A stretch of DNA of 64,000 bases from Streptomyces sp. NRRL S-455 (GCF_000717875.1 NZ_JOCT01000015.1:86526-150525), one strand, 5' to 3'; counted from the stretch's first letter, positions 52,425 through 61,858 are shown. The notes: a model not told the origin generated them from the letters alone. Numbers and translations: made by a program.

Positions 52425-52698
52425 GGGCTGGTTTCGTACTTTTCACACCCCGGCTTTCACAGGTGACGGGCTGCATGGTGCTCCCTTTCACAGGCAGTTC
52501 CACCCTGACGCCTGTACGATGAAGGCGTCACCCAAGATCGAACCAACTCTGCCTGACGCAGAGCTGGCGCGACCGTATGGCGGTCGGGTCGCCCCTCCTC
52601 ACCGGGCCCCGGCATCTACCGCAGTTCCGCGCAAGAGGACAGCTCTCGGCGCCGCCCGCTGACGGGCCGCGCTACCAGGCGGCAGAAAGGCACGGGCC

Positions 52699-54063
52699 GT
52701 GGCGTCCACGGTCACCTCGAAGAAGTCGCGGAACCCGAAGACTGCGGAGAACCCGAAGACTGCGGAGAACCCGACGACTGCGGAGAGCTCGCAGGGTTCG
52801 GACAATCCGACGGCTTCCGCCCGCCCCGGATACGGCCGGCTGCTGAGCACTCGCGGCGCCTGGACGTTCCTGCTCCCCGGCTTCGCGGCACGCCAGCCGT
52901 TCGCGATGCTGACGCTCTCCATCGTGCTGCTGGTGCAGCACACCACCGGCTCGTACGGAGCGGCGGGCGCCGTCGCGGCCGTCACCGGTGTCTCCATGGC
53001 CCTGTTCGCGCCCTACAGCGGCCGCCTCGCCGACCGCTACGGGCAGCGGGCCGTGCTGGTCCCCGGGGTGCTGCTGCACGCGGTGTCCGGGCTGACGCTG
53101 ACAGCGCTGGCCCTGGCCCACGCCCCCCTGTGGGCCCTGTTCGCGGCGGCCGTCCCGACCGGCGCCTCGGTGCCGCAGGTCGGGCCCATGGTGCGGGCCC
53201 GCTGGGGCGTGAAGCTCAAGGACTCACCGCTGATGACCACCGCGGCGGCCTTCGAGTCGGTCACGGACGAACTGACCTTCGTCGTGGGCCCGCTGCTGGC
53301 CACCGCCCTGTGCACGGCCGTCGACCCGGCCGCCGGACTGGTGACCGAGGCGTCCCTGACGCTGCTCGGCGGCCTGCTCTTCGCCGCGCAGAAGAGCACC
53401 CAGCCCTCGGTGTCGGGCGGCGGCCACACGCGCGTGGAGCACGTCTCCGCGTTGCGTGTCCCCGGCGTGCGGGTGCTGATCGTGACCTTCCTGGGCATCG
53501 GCTCCGTCTTCGGCGGCATGCAGGTCTCGCTGGCCGCGTTCACCGAGTCGATCGGCGAACCGGGCCTGAACGGCGTGCTCTACGGCGTCTTCGCCGCGGG
53601 CAACATGCTCTCCGGCCTCGTCTGCGGCGCGATCGCCTGGAAGGCGGCCCCGCAGCGACGCCTGGTCGTCGGCTACACGGCCCTGGCGCTCACCGCCTCG
53701 GGACTGTGGGCCGCCCACTCCGTCCTGGTCCTCGGCGGCCTCGGCCTGCTGGTCGGCATGTGCATCGCGCCCGCCCTGATCACCGGCTACACCCTCGTCG
53801 AGGACCTGGTCCCGGCCGGTGCCCGGACCGAGGCCTTCACCTGGCTGACCGGCGCGGTGGCGCTCGGCCAGGCGGCCGCTGTCACGGTCGCCGGGCAACT
53901 GGAGGACCGCCTCTGGGACGGCGCCGGTTTCCTGGTGCCGATGGGCGGCACCGTGCTCGCCCTGGTGACCCTGCTGGCCCTGCGTTCCCGGCTGGTGTCC
54001 CGCGCGCACGGCCGCACCGTCGCACGTGGTGTGGGTCACCGCGTGCCGGTGGCAGTGGACTGA
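52699..54063 (+). CDS. MFS transporter
   Basis: 454 residues with 12 helices. After a hydrophilic N-terminus containing three tandem NPKTAE-like hexapeptides (18-bp DNA units) the first helix begins GAWTFLLPG; GRLADRYGQRAVLV is the MFS loop 2-3 motif. Substrate unknown. GTG start with AAAGG upstream. The 274 bp before it hold no gene; TACGAT near 52517 could be part of a promoter. Confidence 0.88.
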   Translation: MASTVTSKKSRNPKTAENPKTAENPTTAESSQGSDNPTASARPGYGRLLSTRGAWTFLLPGFAARQPFAMLTLSIVLLVQHTTGSYGAAGAVAAVTGVSMALFAPYSGRLADRYGQRAVLVPGVLLHAVSGLTLTALALAHAPLWALFAAAVPTGASVPQVGPMVRARWGVKLKDSPLMTTAAAFESVTDELTFVVGPLLATALCTAVDPAAGLVTEASLTLLGGLLFAAQKSTQPSVSGGGHTRVEHVSALRVPGVRVLIVTFLGIGSVFGGMQVSLAAFTESIGEPGLNGVLYGVFAAGNMLSGLVCGAIAWKAAPQRRLVVGYTALALTASGLWAAHSVLVLGGLGLLVGMCIAPALITGYTLVEDLVPAGARTEAFTWLTGAVALGQAAAVTVAGQLEDRLWDGAGFLVPMGGTVLALVTLLALRSRLVSRAHGRTVARGVGHRVPVAVD

Positions 54064-54130
54064 TCGGCCGGAATACGTCACTATGGATCGTCGTTAGCAC
54101 TCATCGAGTGAGAGTGCCAGGAGGAAGACA

Positions 54131-54451
54131 GTGCCCACCTACCAGTACCAGTGCACCGAATGCGGCGAGGGCCTCGAGGCGGTGCAGAAGTTCACCGACG
54201 ACGCCCTCACCGAGTGCCCCAGCTGCAAGGGCCGCCTGAAGAAGGTGTTCTCGGCGGTCGGCATTGTCTTCAAGGGCTCCGGCTTCTACCGGAACGACAG
54301 CCGCGGCTCCTCGTCGAGCAGCTCCGCGGCGTCGTCGAAGTCGTCGAGCACGTCGTCGTCCGACTCCGGCTCGTCGAGCTCCGCTTCGAGCGCTTCGAGC
54401 TCGTCGTCGAGCACCGGCAGCTCCACCAGCAGCAGCACCACCGCCGCGTAA
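54131..54451 (+). CDS. FmdB-type zinc-ribbon protein with serine-rich tail
   Basis: 106 residues. Residues 1-42 form the FmdB zinc ribbon: MPTYQYQCTECGEGLEAVQ and CPSCKGRLKKVFSAVGIVFKGSGFY. The remaining 50 residues are almost only Ser with some Thr, Ala and Gly. The ribbon family is linked to regulation or RNA binding without firm function. GTG start with AGGAGG upstream. A perfect terminator hairpin follows. Confidence 0.9.
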   Translation: MPTYQYQCTECGEGLEAVQKFTDDALTECPSCKGRLKKVFSAVGIVFKGSGFYRNDSRGSSSSSSAASSKSSSTSSSDSGSSSSASSASSSSSSTGSSTSSSTTAA

Positions 54452-54466
54452 GGCCTGATTCTTACG

Positions 54467-54496
54467 GGACCCTGTCGCCTTCCGGCGACGGGGTCC
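54467..54496 (+). terminator. Terminator hairpin
   Basis: A 13-bp stem with one G-U pair (GGACCCTGTCGCC against GGCGACGGGGTCC) and a TTCC loop, 16 bases past the FmdB-type gene stop. Confidence 0.85.
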
Positions 54497-54528
54497 TCGG
54501 CGTTTCCGCCTGCGGTTAGGGTGCGGGC

Positions 54529-55413
54529 ATGGAGAACAAGGCGAACGTGGCGGACTCGGCGGGCTCGGGCTCGGCGGACCAGGGGGGCGCCGGGATCGGC
54601 GTCATCGGCGGCTCCGGGTTCTACTCCTTCCTCGAGGACGTGACCGAGGTCCAGGTCGACACCCCGTACGGGTCCCCCAGCGACTCCCTCTTCATCGGTG
54701 ACGTCGCCGGCCGTCGGGTCGCCTTCCTGCCCCGGCACGGACGGGGCCACCACCTGCCGCCGCACCGGATCAACTACCGAGCCAACCTGTGGGCGCTGCG
54801 GTCGGTCGGCGTACGCCAGGTGCTGGCCCCGTGCGCGGTGGGCGGTCTGCGTCCCGAGTACGGGCCGGGCACCCTGCTGGTGCCGGACCAGCTGGTCGAC
54901 CGCACCAAGTCCCGGGCGAACACCTACTTCGACGGGCTGCCGCTGCCCGACGGCTCGGTGCCGAACGTGGTGCACGTGTCGCTGGCCGACCCCTACTGTC
55001 CCGCCGGGCGCGCGGTCGCGCTGAAGGCGGCCCGCGGCAAGGACTGGGAGCCGGTGGACGGCGGCACCCTGGTCGTCGTCGAGGGGCCGCGCTTCTCCAC
55101 CCGTGCGGAATCGTTGTGGCACCAGGCGCAGGGCTGGTCGGTGGTGGGCATGACCGGCCATCCCGAGGCGGCGCTCGCCCGTGAGCTGGAGCTCTGCTAC
55201 ACGTCCCTGACCCTGGTCACCGACCTGGACGCCGGTGCCGAGACCGGGGAGGGCGTCTCGCACGACGAGGTGCTGCGGGTGTTCGCGGCGAACGTGGACC
55301 GGCTGCGGGGGGTGCTGTTCGACGCGGTGGCGGGGTTGCCGGCGGAGGCGGAGCGGGACTGTCTGTGCGCCGGAGCGCTGGGCGGGATGGATCCGGGGTT
55401 CGCGTTGCCGTAG
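54529..55413 (+). CDS. mtnP: S-methyl-5'-thioadenosine phosphorylase
   Basis: 294 residues. This enzyme phosphorolyses methylthioadenosine to adenine and methylthioribose-1-phosphate in methionine salvage. Seen: GVIGGSGFYSFL phosphate loop, RHGRGHHLPPHRINYRAN, APCAVGGLRPEYGPG, VVVEGPRFSTRAES and MTGHPEAALARELELCY. GTGCGGGC before the ATG is a poor ribosome site; the N-terminal 20 residues are low-complexity, so a later start is possible. Confidence 0.9.
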   Translation: MENKANVADSAGSGSADQGGAGIGVIGGSGFYSFLEDVTEVQVDTPYGSPSDSLFIGDVAGRRVAFLPRHGRGHHLPPHRINYRANLWALRSVGVRQVLAPCAVGGLRPEYGPGTLLVPDQLVDRTKSRANTYFDGLPLPDGSVPNVVHVSLADPYCPAGRAVALKAARGKDWEPVDGGTLVVVEGPRFSTRAESLWHQAQGWSVVGMTGHPEAALARELELCYTSLTLVTDLDAGAETGEGVSHDEVLRVFAANVDRLRGVLFDAVAGLPAEAERDCLCAGALGGMDPGFALP

Positions 55414-55477
55414 GAGCGGATGTCGACATCTCGCGCCGGCGGTCAGCCGCCGTGGAGTCCCCACTCGTCGAGACTGG

Positions 55478-56428
55478 TCACCATCGGGCGCGCAGCACGC
55501 CGTCGCTGTCCGGCAGGACGGCGCAGAGCAGCGGGTGGCGTTCGTCGAGGGACAGGGGCAGGACGCAGGCCGCTCGCGCATCGGCCACTTGAGTGGCGAG
55601 TTCCTGGTACTCGGTGTCGTCGACGATCGCGTGACTGATCGTCCCTTCCTGCGCCTCCCAGACGAACTCCACGGATCCCTCCCCGGGCAGGGCGGCAAGA
55701 ACCGCGCCTACGTCCGGGGTCAGATCGGGCCAGACGGTCAGCAGGGCGCGCGGGCCGAGACCGGCGCGGACCGTGTCGAGGTTCTTCGGCGTGAGGCGGT
55801 GCCAGCGTGCGGCGTTGCGGACGCAGGTCTCTTCGAGGAGCAACGTCTGCCGCGAGGCGAGCATGGTGCGCACGCGCGTCCAGAAGTCCTCGTCGGCCGG
55901 CTCCGTCACCTCCGCTTCGTCGAACTCGGCCGCATAGGGCGAGGCCGTCAGCGGTTCCGGGAAGAGGCCGAGTTCCCGCGTACGGGCCACGGCGTCCGCG
56001 CAGGGCCGGTCGGTGCCCACGTACACATACTGGTCCCACCCGACGTGCATGGTGAACACATCCCCCGCCTCCAGCCGGCACCAGGCGCCCTGGTCGCGGA
56101 GCATGGCCCGGACCAGCTCCAGGGCGACCGGAAGGGAGACTTCGCTCCCGTCGTGGTAGCCGGTGAGGTCGGGCGGGAAGAGCCCGACGAGGCCGTGCCC
56201 CTCGACCGGCGGCTCCACGCCGAAGTGGACGAAGCCGGTGACCGCAGGGTCGCGGATCTCCAGCCGGTCGATGCCCGAGGCCTCCGCGAAGGCGGTGATC
56301 GCCGCCAGGTACGCCGCTTCGACAGGTCCGTGGTCGCTGACTGTGTCCTCGGCGCCGGTGTAGTGGCCGTGCTCATCGCGGTCGGCGGGGTCGTACTTGG
56401 TGATCCGGTGCACGAAGGACGGCGGCAC
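55478..56428 (-). CDS. Conserved hypothetical protein
   Basis: 316 residues, acidic, no membrane segment. It begins VPPSFVHRITKYDPADRDEHGHYTG behind a good AAGGAG site and has segments such as FVHFGVEPPVEGHGLVGLFP and MHVGWDQYVYVG. I do not recognise a family; the pattern is of a streptomycete-restricted intracellular protein. It stands alone, convergent with mtnP. Confidence 0.7.
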   Translation of the reverse strand: MPPSFVHRITKYDPADRDEHGHYTGAEDTVSDHGPVEAAYLAAITAFAEASGIDRLEIRDPAVTGFVHFGVEPPVEGHGLVGLFPPDLTGYHDGSEVSLPVALELVRAMLRDQGAWCRLEAGDVFTMHVGWDQYVYVGTDRPCADAVARTRELGLFPEPLTASPYAAEFDEAEVTEPADEDFWTRVRTMLASRQTLLLEETCVRNAARWHRLTPKNLDTVRAGLGPRALLTVWPDLTPDVGAVLAALPGEGSVEFVWEAQEGTISHAIVDDTEYQELATQVADARAACVLPLSLDERHPLLCAVLPDSDGVLRARW

Positions 56429-56666
56429 GCTGCTCCTTGGACGGGCGGAAGGGACGGGCGGAAGGGGTGCCAGCGTAGTTTCCGGTCCCGATTCCGTCGT
56501 GGGGAGGTGGTCGGTCCCACACTGTCTCAGGCCGGACCGGAAGTGGTCGTTCGGGTGAGGGAGTTGTCCACAGGCCGGTGGTAGGTCCACAGGCCTGAGC
56601 GGGATGTGGGGCGAGGCCTCATCGTGGGGAGCGCAAGCCGGTCCCTCGTCGCAGGTGGTGGTCCTC

Positions 56667-57293
56667 ATGTCCTTCGCTCGCTCTTCGCTCGCGCCCTCCG
56701 CTTCGTTCGCGCCCTCCGCTTCGGCCGTGTCCTCCTCTCCTTCCTGGTCGGCCGCCCCGTGCCCGCCCGGCCCCGAGGTGCCGGCGACGCGTGAGGTGCC
56801 GCGGTTCGATCCGGTCCGGGTGCGCGGCCGCTCCCGGGCGGGACGGCTCGTGCGGAACCGGCGGCGGGCCCTGGCCGCCGGGCTCGCGGTCACCGCGACG
56901 GCGCTGGTGGCGGCGGGACCGCGCGACGCCGACGGGGCCCGTGGTCATCCCCGGGTGCGGCCTCCCGGGCACGCGGCCTCTCTGTCCGGGGAGCATCCCG
57001 CTCGGACGCGTCGCGCGCCGGGTGCGGTGACGGCCCCGGTCCGGATCGCCGACGCGGCCACCGTGCGGCTGTTGCGGCCCGGTGACCGGGTCGACGTCAT
57101 CGCCGCCGAGGAGACGGCGGCGGGTGGTGACGCGCGGATGGTCGCGCGCGGGGCCCGGGTGACGAAAGTGCCGGAGCCTCTGGAGGACGCGACCGACAGC
57201 GGGGCGCTGGTCGTGCTGTCGGTGCCGCGTACCACCGCCGCCCGGCTCGCCGGGGCGAGTGCCACGGCCCGATTGGCGGTGACGTTGTGGTGA
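56667..57293 (+). CDS. SAF/RcpC-like domain protein with one membrane segment
   Basis: 208 residues: Ser/Ala-rich N-terminus, Arg-rich stretch, a hydrophobic segment (ALAAGLAVTATALVAAG), then a C-terminal domain with RIADAATVRLLRPGDRVDVIAAE ... ALVVLSVPRTTAARLAGA, as in RcpC/CpaB Flp-pilus assembly proteins. It may help assemble or store pili or other surface proteins, but no pilus genes are nearby. The start is uncertain; another possible start is at 56604. Confidence 0.7.
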   Translation: MSFARSSLAPSASFAPSASAVSSSPSWSAAPCPPGPEVPATREVPRFDPVRVRGRSRAGRLVRNRRRALAAGLAVTATALVAAGPRDADGARGHPRVRPPGHAASLSGEHPARTRRAPGAVTAPVRIADAATVRLLRPGDRVDVIAAEETAAGGDARMVARGARVTKVPEPLEDATDSGALVVLSVPRTTAARLAGASATARLAVTLW

Positions 57294-57416
57294 TTGCGTG
57301 CATGATCGCGTCAAGGCCCTCGTTCGTGGGGCCTGACTCCCCCGTTCGGCGCAGCGGTGACGTAGGTTGCGGAGCGTTTTGTTCCACAGGCTGTGCGTGC
57401 GAGGAGGGGCCCCGAG

Positions 57417-57875
57417 GTGAGCGAGAAGAAGGAGCCGAGTGTCTGGGAGGGCTTCAAGGCCTTCCTGATGCGCGGGAACGTCGTCGATCTGGCGGTGGCG
57501 GTGGTGATCGGCGCCGCGTTCACCAACATCGTCAACGCCGTGGTGAAGGGGATCATCAACCCGGTCGTCGGGGCCATCGGGACGAAGAACCTCGACCACT
57601 ACAGTTCGTGCCTGAGCTCGACGTGCGAGGGCGAGCAGGGCATCCAGATCCTGTGGGGCTCCGTCCTCGGCGCGGCCCTGAGCTTCGTGATCACCGCGGC
57701 GGTCGTCTACTTCCTGATGGTCCTGCCCATGGCGAAGTACCTGGCCCGGCTGGAGGCCCGCCGCAAGGCGAAGGAGGGCACGCAGGAGGTCATCGAGGTG
57801 ACCGAGCTGGAGGTGCTCAAGGAGATCCGCGACGCGCTGGTCGCACAGCGCGGCTCCGGGCAGGACCGCCTGTAG
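57417..57875 (+). CDS. mscL: Large-conductance mechanosensitive channel
   Basis: 152 residues with two helices. The MscL signature FLMRGNVVDLAVAVVIGAAFTNIVNAVVKGIINPVVG is complete; the second helix is LSFVITAAVVYFLMV and the tail is a charged helix. It opens under hypo-osmotic shock. The periplasmic loop has two Cys (SSCLSSTCEG) not usual in enterobacterial MscL. GTG start with GAGGAGG upstream. Confidence 0.93.
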   Translation: MSEKKEPSVWEGFKAFLMRGNVVDLAVAVVIGAAFTNIVNAVVKGIINPVVGAIGTKNLDHYSSCLSSTCEGEQGIQILWGSVLGAALSFVITAAVVYFLMVLPMAKYLARLEARRKAKEGTQEVIEVTELEVLKEIRDALVAQRGSGQDRL

Positions 57876-57885
57876 CGCGGCTCCT

Positions 57886-58065
57886 TCAGAGGTGGTGGGG
57901 CGGCTTCTCGTCGAGGAAGCGCCTGAGGTCGGCCGCGCTGCCGCCGGAGTCTGTGCGCTCGCCCCAGCCTCGGTCGGTGTCGTCGGAGGACTGCTGGTCG
58001 AGCGGGTCGTCGAAGACCAGCGCGGGCTTCGGCGCGCGCGGCTCGGGCTCGGGGGCGGTGCTCAT
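57886..58065 (-). CDS. Small conserved hypothetical protein
   Basis: 59 residues, acidic, no cysteine. Composition is MSTAPEPEPRAPKPALVFDD then DPLDQQSSDDTD and a final LRRFLDEKPPHHL. It resembles short proteins found near mscL in streptomycetes. GGAGG is close to the ATG. Function unknown. Confidence 0.6.
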   Translation of the reverse strand: MSTAPEPEPRAPKPALVFDDPLDQQSSDDTDRGWGERTDSGGSAADLRRFLDEKPPHHL

Positions 58066-58236
58066 ACCTCCAGGGTACGGTCGCGGAGAAAATCCCCCCG
58101 CCCTTGGCCCGCGCCCCAGCACTCCAGCGCTCCCGCACCCCCGCGCCCCCGCACCGCCCGGCCAGACCGGGCGGGCTGACGGCGCCGACCGGCTGACCGC
58201 GCCCGCCGGGGCCCCCGTTGGTCAAGACTGTGCACC

Positions 58237-59277
58237 ATGACAGTTGACGCTCGGGTGGACGCTCTGACGGATGTCGCCGGCCTGCGGGTGGGGCACGCGA
58301 CACGCACCGGCGACGGTTGGCTGACCGGCACCACGGTGGTGCTCGCCCCGGAGGGCGGGGCCGTGGCCGCCGTGGACGTGCGGGGTGGTGGTCCCGGCAC
58401 CAAGGAGACGGACGCGCTTGACCCGCGCAACGTGGTGCGGAAGGTCGAGGCGGTCGTGCTGACCGGCGGCAGCGCGTACGGACTCGACGCGGCGTCGGGT
58501 GTGATGGCCTGGCTGGAGGAACAGGGGCGCGGGATCCGGGTCGGGGTGGATCCGGCGCACGTCGTGCCGGTGGTGCCCGCCGCCTGTGTCTTCGACCTGG
58601 GGCGGGGCGGCGACTTCCGGGCCCGGCCGGACGCGGCCACCGGCCGCGCGGCCGTGGAGGCGGCCGCGGCGAGCGAGCCCGGAGCACCGGTGCCTGAAGG
58701 GTGTGTGGGCGCCGGCACGGGGGCGGTGGCCGGAGTCGTGAAGGGCGGTGTCGGCAGCGCGAGCACCGTGCTCGGCTCGGGGATCACGGTGGCCGCGCTG
58801 GTGGTCGCCAACGCGGCGGGGGCGGTGATGGATCCGGAGACGGGGGTGCTGTACGGGGAGTTGTTCCAGGGGCGGGTGGAGTACCCGGAGGCGAGGGTCC
58901 ACGAGGCCGCGCGGCGGCGTCTCGCCGAGACCGCGGCGCGGAGCGCGTCTCCGCCGCTCAACACCACGCTCGCGGTGGTCGCCACGGACGCGGAGCTGTC
59001 GAAGGCGCAGGCGCAGAAGCTGGCCGGCACGGCGCACGACGGCATCGCCCGCGCGGTGCGGCCGGTGCATCTCCTCAACGACGGGGACACGGTGTTCGCC
59101 CTGGCGACGGGCGACCGCGCCCTGGACGCGGCGAACCCGCTGGCCCTCAACGAGATCCTCGCGGCCGGCGCGGACGTCGTGACCCGCGCCATCGTCCGGG
59201 CCGTACGCGCCGCGCGGCCGGTCGACGGTCCGGGCGGGGCATGGCCGGCGTACGAGGAGTTGTACGAGGGCAGCTGA
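58237..59277 (+). CDS. P1-family (DmpA-like) aminopeptidase
   Basis: 346 residues. The N-terminal half has GLRVGHATRTGDGWLTGTTVVL, VRGGGPGTKETD and VVLTGGSAYGLDAASGVMAWLEE. Self-processing is expected at the Thr in PPLNTTLAVVATDA, the site equivalent to the DmpA Gly-Ser cleavage point. It should be a cytoplasmic peptidase. The ATG gives MTVDARVDALTDVAG. Next to mscL and the small gene in the opposite direction. Confidence 0.9.
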   Translation: MTVDARVDALTDVAGLRVGHATRTGDGWLTGTTVVLAPEGGAVAAVDVRGGGPGTKETDALDPRNVVRKVEAVVLTGGSAYGLDAASGVMAWLEEQGRGIRVGVDPAHVVPVVPAACVFDLGRGGDFRARPDAATGRAAVEAAAASEPGAPVPEGCVGAGTGAVAGVVKGGVGSASTVLGSGITVAALVVANAAGAVMDPETGVLYGELFQGRVEYPEARVHEAARRRLAETAARSASPPLNTTLAVVATDAELSKAQAQKLAGTAHDGIARAVRPVHLLNDGDTVFALATGDRALDAANPLALNEILAAGADVVTRAIVRAVRAARPVDGPGGAWPAYEELYEGS

Positions 59278-59310
59278 ACCGGCGGACGGGAACAGCCACT
59301 TCCACAATCA

Positions 59311-59329
59311 GGCCGGACAATGTCCGGCC
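59311..59329 (+). terminator. Small hairpin after the P1 peptidase gene
   Basis: GGCCGGACA pairs with TGTCCGGCC around one base. In practice the loop would open to four or five bases. It is 34 bases past the peptidase stop. Confidence 0.55.
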
Positions 59330-59443
59330 CTTGTAACGGTGATGTCGTGGCCGGCGGTCGGACGCAACCCGACCGGCCGCCTGGCCCCTCTTCCCTCACG
59401 TACTGGAGCGGATCACGCACATCACACCAACTGGGGGAAGCCC

Positions 59444-60661
59444 GTGACAACGCCGGACATTGCAGCGCGGCGCACACTGGGGGCCTGTGCCGCCCTGATG
59501 GTCGGCGCCCTGACGCTCACCGCCTGCGGGGGCAGCGCCAACGCCGAGGACGACGGCAAGGGCGGTGACGGCTCGGCCAAGACGTCCGTCGCCAAGATCG
59601 CCATTTCGGCGAAGGACGGTTCGGCCGGCGCTTCCATCAACGCGACCGGTGTGAAGGTCAGCGGCGGGAAGCTGACCGAGGTGAAGATGACGGTGGCGGA
59701 CGACGGTCAGGCCGTGCCCGGCTCGGTCTCGGCCGACGGCAAGTCCTGGAAGCCGAAGGAGCAGCTGGAGCGCGGGACGAAGTACCGGATATCGGCGACC
59801 GCGAAGGACACCGAGGGCCGTACGGCCGCCGCCAACTCCGTCTTCACCACGGTGACGTCGGCGAACAGCTTCATCGGGACGTACACACCGGACAACGGCA
59901 CCACGGTCGGTGTGGGCATGCCGGTGTCGTTCACCTTCGACAAGGCCATCACCGACCGGAAGGCCGTGCAGTCGGGGATCACGGTCACGTCCAGCAGTGG
60001 GCAGAAGGTCGTCGGGCACTGGTTCAACGGGCAGCGGCTGGACTTCCGGCCCGAGGAGTACTGGAAGGCCGGCTCCAAGGTCACCATGAAGATCGACCTG
60101 GACGGGGTCGAGGGTGCGAACGGCGTCTACGGGGTGCAGAAGAAGACGGTGACCTTCACCGTCGGGCGCTCGCAGGTGTCCACGGTCGACGCCGGCACGC
60201 AGACCATGACGGTCGTGCGGGACGGCAAGACCCTGAAGACGGTCCCGATCTCGGCGGGCAGCCCGGAGCACACCACGTACAACGGGCAGATGGTGATCTC
60301 CGAGAAGTTCGTGCAGACGCGGATGAACAGCCGGACGGTCGGACTGGGCGGTGAGTACGACATCCCGGACGTGCCGCACGCGATGCGTCTGACGACGTCG
60401 GGCACGTTCATCCACGGCAACTACTGGTACAACAAGGGCAATCCGCCCTTCGGCCGCCAGGGCACCAGCCACGGCTGCGTCGGCCTCGCCGATGTCCGGG
60501 GCGCCCAGGGCAGCACGTCCGCCAAATGGTTCTACGACAACTCGCTCATCGGGGACGTGGTGATCGTCAAGAACTCGCCCGACAAGACGGTGTCGCCGGA
60601 CAACGGGCTCAACGGCTGGAACATGGCGTGGAGCCAGTGGGTCGCGGGCAGCGCCTCCTGA
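59444..60661 (+). CDS. L,D-transpeptidase lipoprotein (Ig-like and YkuD domains)
   Basis: 405 residues. A lipoprotein signal ends LTLTACG; two Ig-like folds follow (about 45-260), then a YkuD catalytic domain with His324 in FIHGNYWY and Cys345 in SHGCVGL. It makes 3-3 peptidoglycan cross-links outside the membrane and resists most beta-lactams except carbapenems. GTG start behind GGGGGAAG. Length and plan match mycobacterial LdtMt2-type enzymes. Confidence 0.93.
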   Translation: MTTPDIAARRTLGACAALMVGALTLTACGGSANAEDDGKGGDGSAKTSVAKIAISAKDGSAGASINATGVKVSGGKLTEVKMTVADDGQAVPGSVSADGKSWKPKEQLERGTKYRISATAKDTEGRTAAANSVFTTVTSANSFIGTYTPDNGTTVGVGMPVSFTFDKAITDRKAVQSGITVTSSSGQKVVGHWFNGQRLDFRPEEYWKAGSKVTMKIDLDGVEGANGVYGVQKKTVTFTVGRSQVSTVDAGTQTMTVVRDGKTLKTVPISAGSPEHTTYNGQMVISEKFVQTRMNSRTVGLGGEYDIPDVPHAMRLTTSGTFIHGNYWYNKGNPPFGRQGTSHGCVGLADVRGAQGSTSAKWFYDNSLIGDVVIVKNSPDKTVSPDNGLNGWNMAWSQWVAGSAS

Positions 60662-60705
60662 GAGGCTGAACGACGGGCCCAACTGGGGTTTTTGGCGGAC
60701 AGAAC

Positions 60706-60734
60706 GGGCCGCGCGGGAACTTTTCGCGCGGCCC
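60706..60734 (+). terminator. Terminator hairpin after the L,D-transpeptidase
   Basis: A perfect 10-bp stem (GGGCCGCGCG and complement) with a 9-base loop ending TTTT, 45 bases past the stop. Confidence 0.8.
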
Positions 60735-60840
60735 GAGCGTTTTCCTGGACGTACGTTTTCTCGGTTCCCGGACATGATGTCCGACCGAGGGGCTACGGTA
60801 TGCACCCACAAGGTGACATGCAGCAACGCCGGGAGAAACC

Positions 60841-61587
60841 TTGAGCGTTCCGTACGAGACGGCAGCGTACGAACCCCACGACTCGCCCGAGTCTCCGGAG
60901 GAGCACCTCGCGCGACTCCTCGGCCGCGCCCTGAACTCCTTCGAGTTGCCCGACGAGACGCTGGGGCGGCTCGACTGCGCGCTGGCGCACGACGGTTCGC
61001 TGCACTCCGCGCACCACAGCGCCGGCCTGCACCGGGAGACCTACCGGCACACCTGGCTGCTCGCCGACGGCTCGGCGCTGACGCTCTGGGAGCTCGTCCA
61101 CAACACCGCGGCGGGCAGTGAACCGCAGCACGAGGTGTATGTCGACGAGGAGGAGCTGCGCGCCGCCACCGCGCGCCTGCCGCTGCCGCCGGACGCCCCG
61201 GACTTCGAGCTGCCGGTGACGGTGCAGCTGTCCCCCGTCCCCGCGCCCCGGCACGCCTACGCCGGGGTCGACTCGGCGGACCACGCGCGCCGTTTACTGC
61301 GCCGGGCGGAGAACGCGGACCGGCCGGGCGCGGACACGGCGGCCCTGCTGGCCACGGCGTCGGGTCACCAGATCACCCAGGCTTTCGGCCGTCCGTGCCG
61401 CGCGGGCCGGGCGGGGCTGGGTTTCTCGCTCTACGAGCACGCGTTCCTGCTGCGCGACGGCAGGGAACTCTCCCTCTGGGAGGTGGAGCACACGGCGACG
61501 CCGGACGGGCGGCACATGTGCGAGGTGTACGTCAGCGAGGACGCGGCGCGCGAGGCGATGGAGCGGCGCGCGGCGCAGCTGTCCTAG
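60841..61587 (+). CDS. DUF6227 family protein
   Basis: 248 residues with two similar halves, each with a TWLLADGSALTLWELVHNT / AFLLRDGRELSLWEVEHTA strand pattern and a following EVYV helix, so it is an internal duplication. Conserved in streptomycetes just before fruA as I recall. Function unknown; no membrane segment. TTG start with GGGAG 6 bases upstream. Confidence 0.8.
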   Translation: MSVPYETAAYEPHDSPESPEEHLARLLGRALNSFELPDETLGRLDCALAHDGSLHSAHHSAGLHRETYRHTWLLADGSALTLWELVHNTAAGSEPQHEVYVDEEELRAATARLPLPPDAPDFELPVTVQLSPVPAPRHAYAGVDSADHARRLLRRAENADRPGADTAALLATASGHQITQAFGRPCRAGRAGLGFSLYEHAFLLRDGRELSLWEVEHTATPDGRHMCEVYVSEDAAREAMERRAAQLS

Positions 61588-61745
61588 ATTCCTCCGCCGC
61601 CGAGCTGACGCGCCAGCTCGGCGAAGGCGTCTCTCTCCTCGGGGGTCAGTTCCACGGACTCCGACCGGGAGCCCGTCTGCCGCTGCTGCGGGAGGGCGGG
61701 GAGAGGGTGGTGGCCTTCGGGCCACCGGGAGACGTGCTCGGGCAT
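61584..61745 (-). CDS. Short protein, likely coding
   Basis: A 53-residue frame: it begins MPEHVSRWPEGHHPLPALPQ and ends with the helix TPEERDAFAELARQLGGGGI. The helix and codon use look coding. It shares a CTAG stop with the convergent DUF6227 gene and lies downstream of the fruA terminator. The ribosome site is weak, so confidence is moderate. Confidence 0.5.
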   Translation of the reverse strand: MPEHVSRWPEGHHPLPALPQQRQTGSRSESVELTPEERDAFAELARQLGGGGI

Positions 61746-61760
61746 GCGCCCAGTAGACAC

Positions 61761-61790
61761 CACGGCCCGGGACCTCGGTCCCGGGCCGTG
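61761..61790 (-). terminator. Terminator hairpin after fruA
   Basis: A perfect 14-bp stem (CACGGCCCGGGACC and complement) with a 2-base loop, 69 bases past the fruA stop on the minus strand. Confidence 0.85.
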
Positions 61791-61858
61791 ACTTTCGTGA
61801 TCTATCTCGCAGGTGGCATGAACGGTTCACATGCCACGAATGGGGTGGTCCGCAGGCC

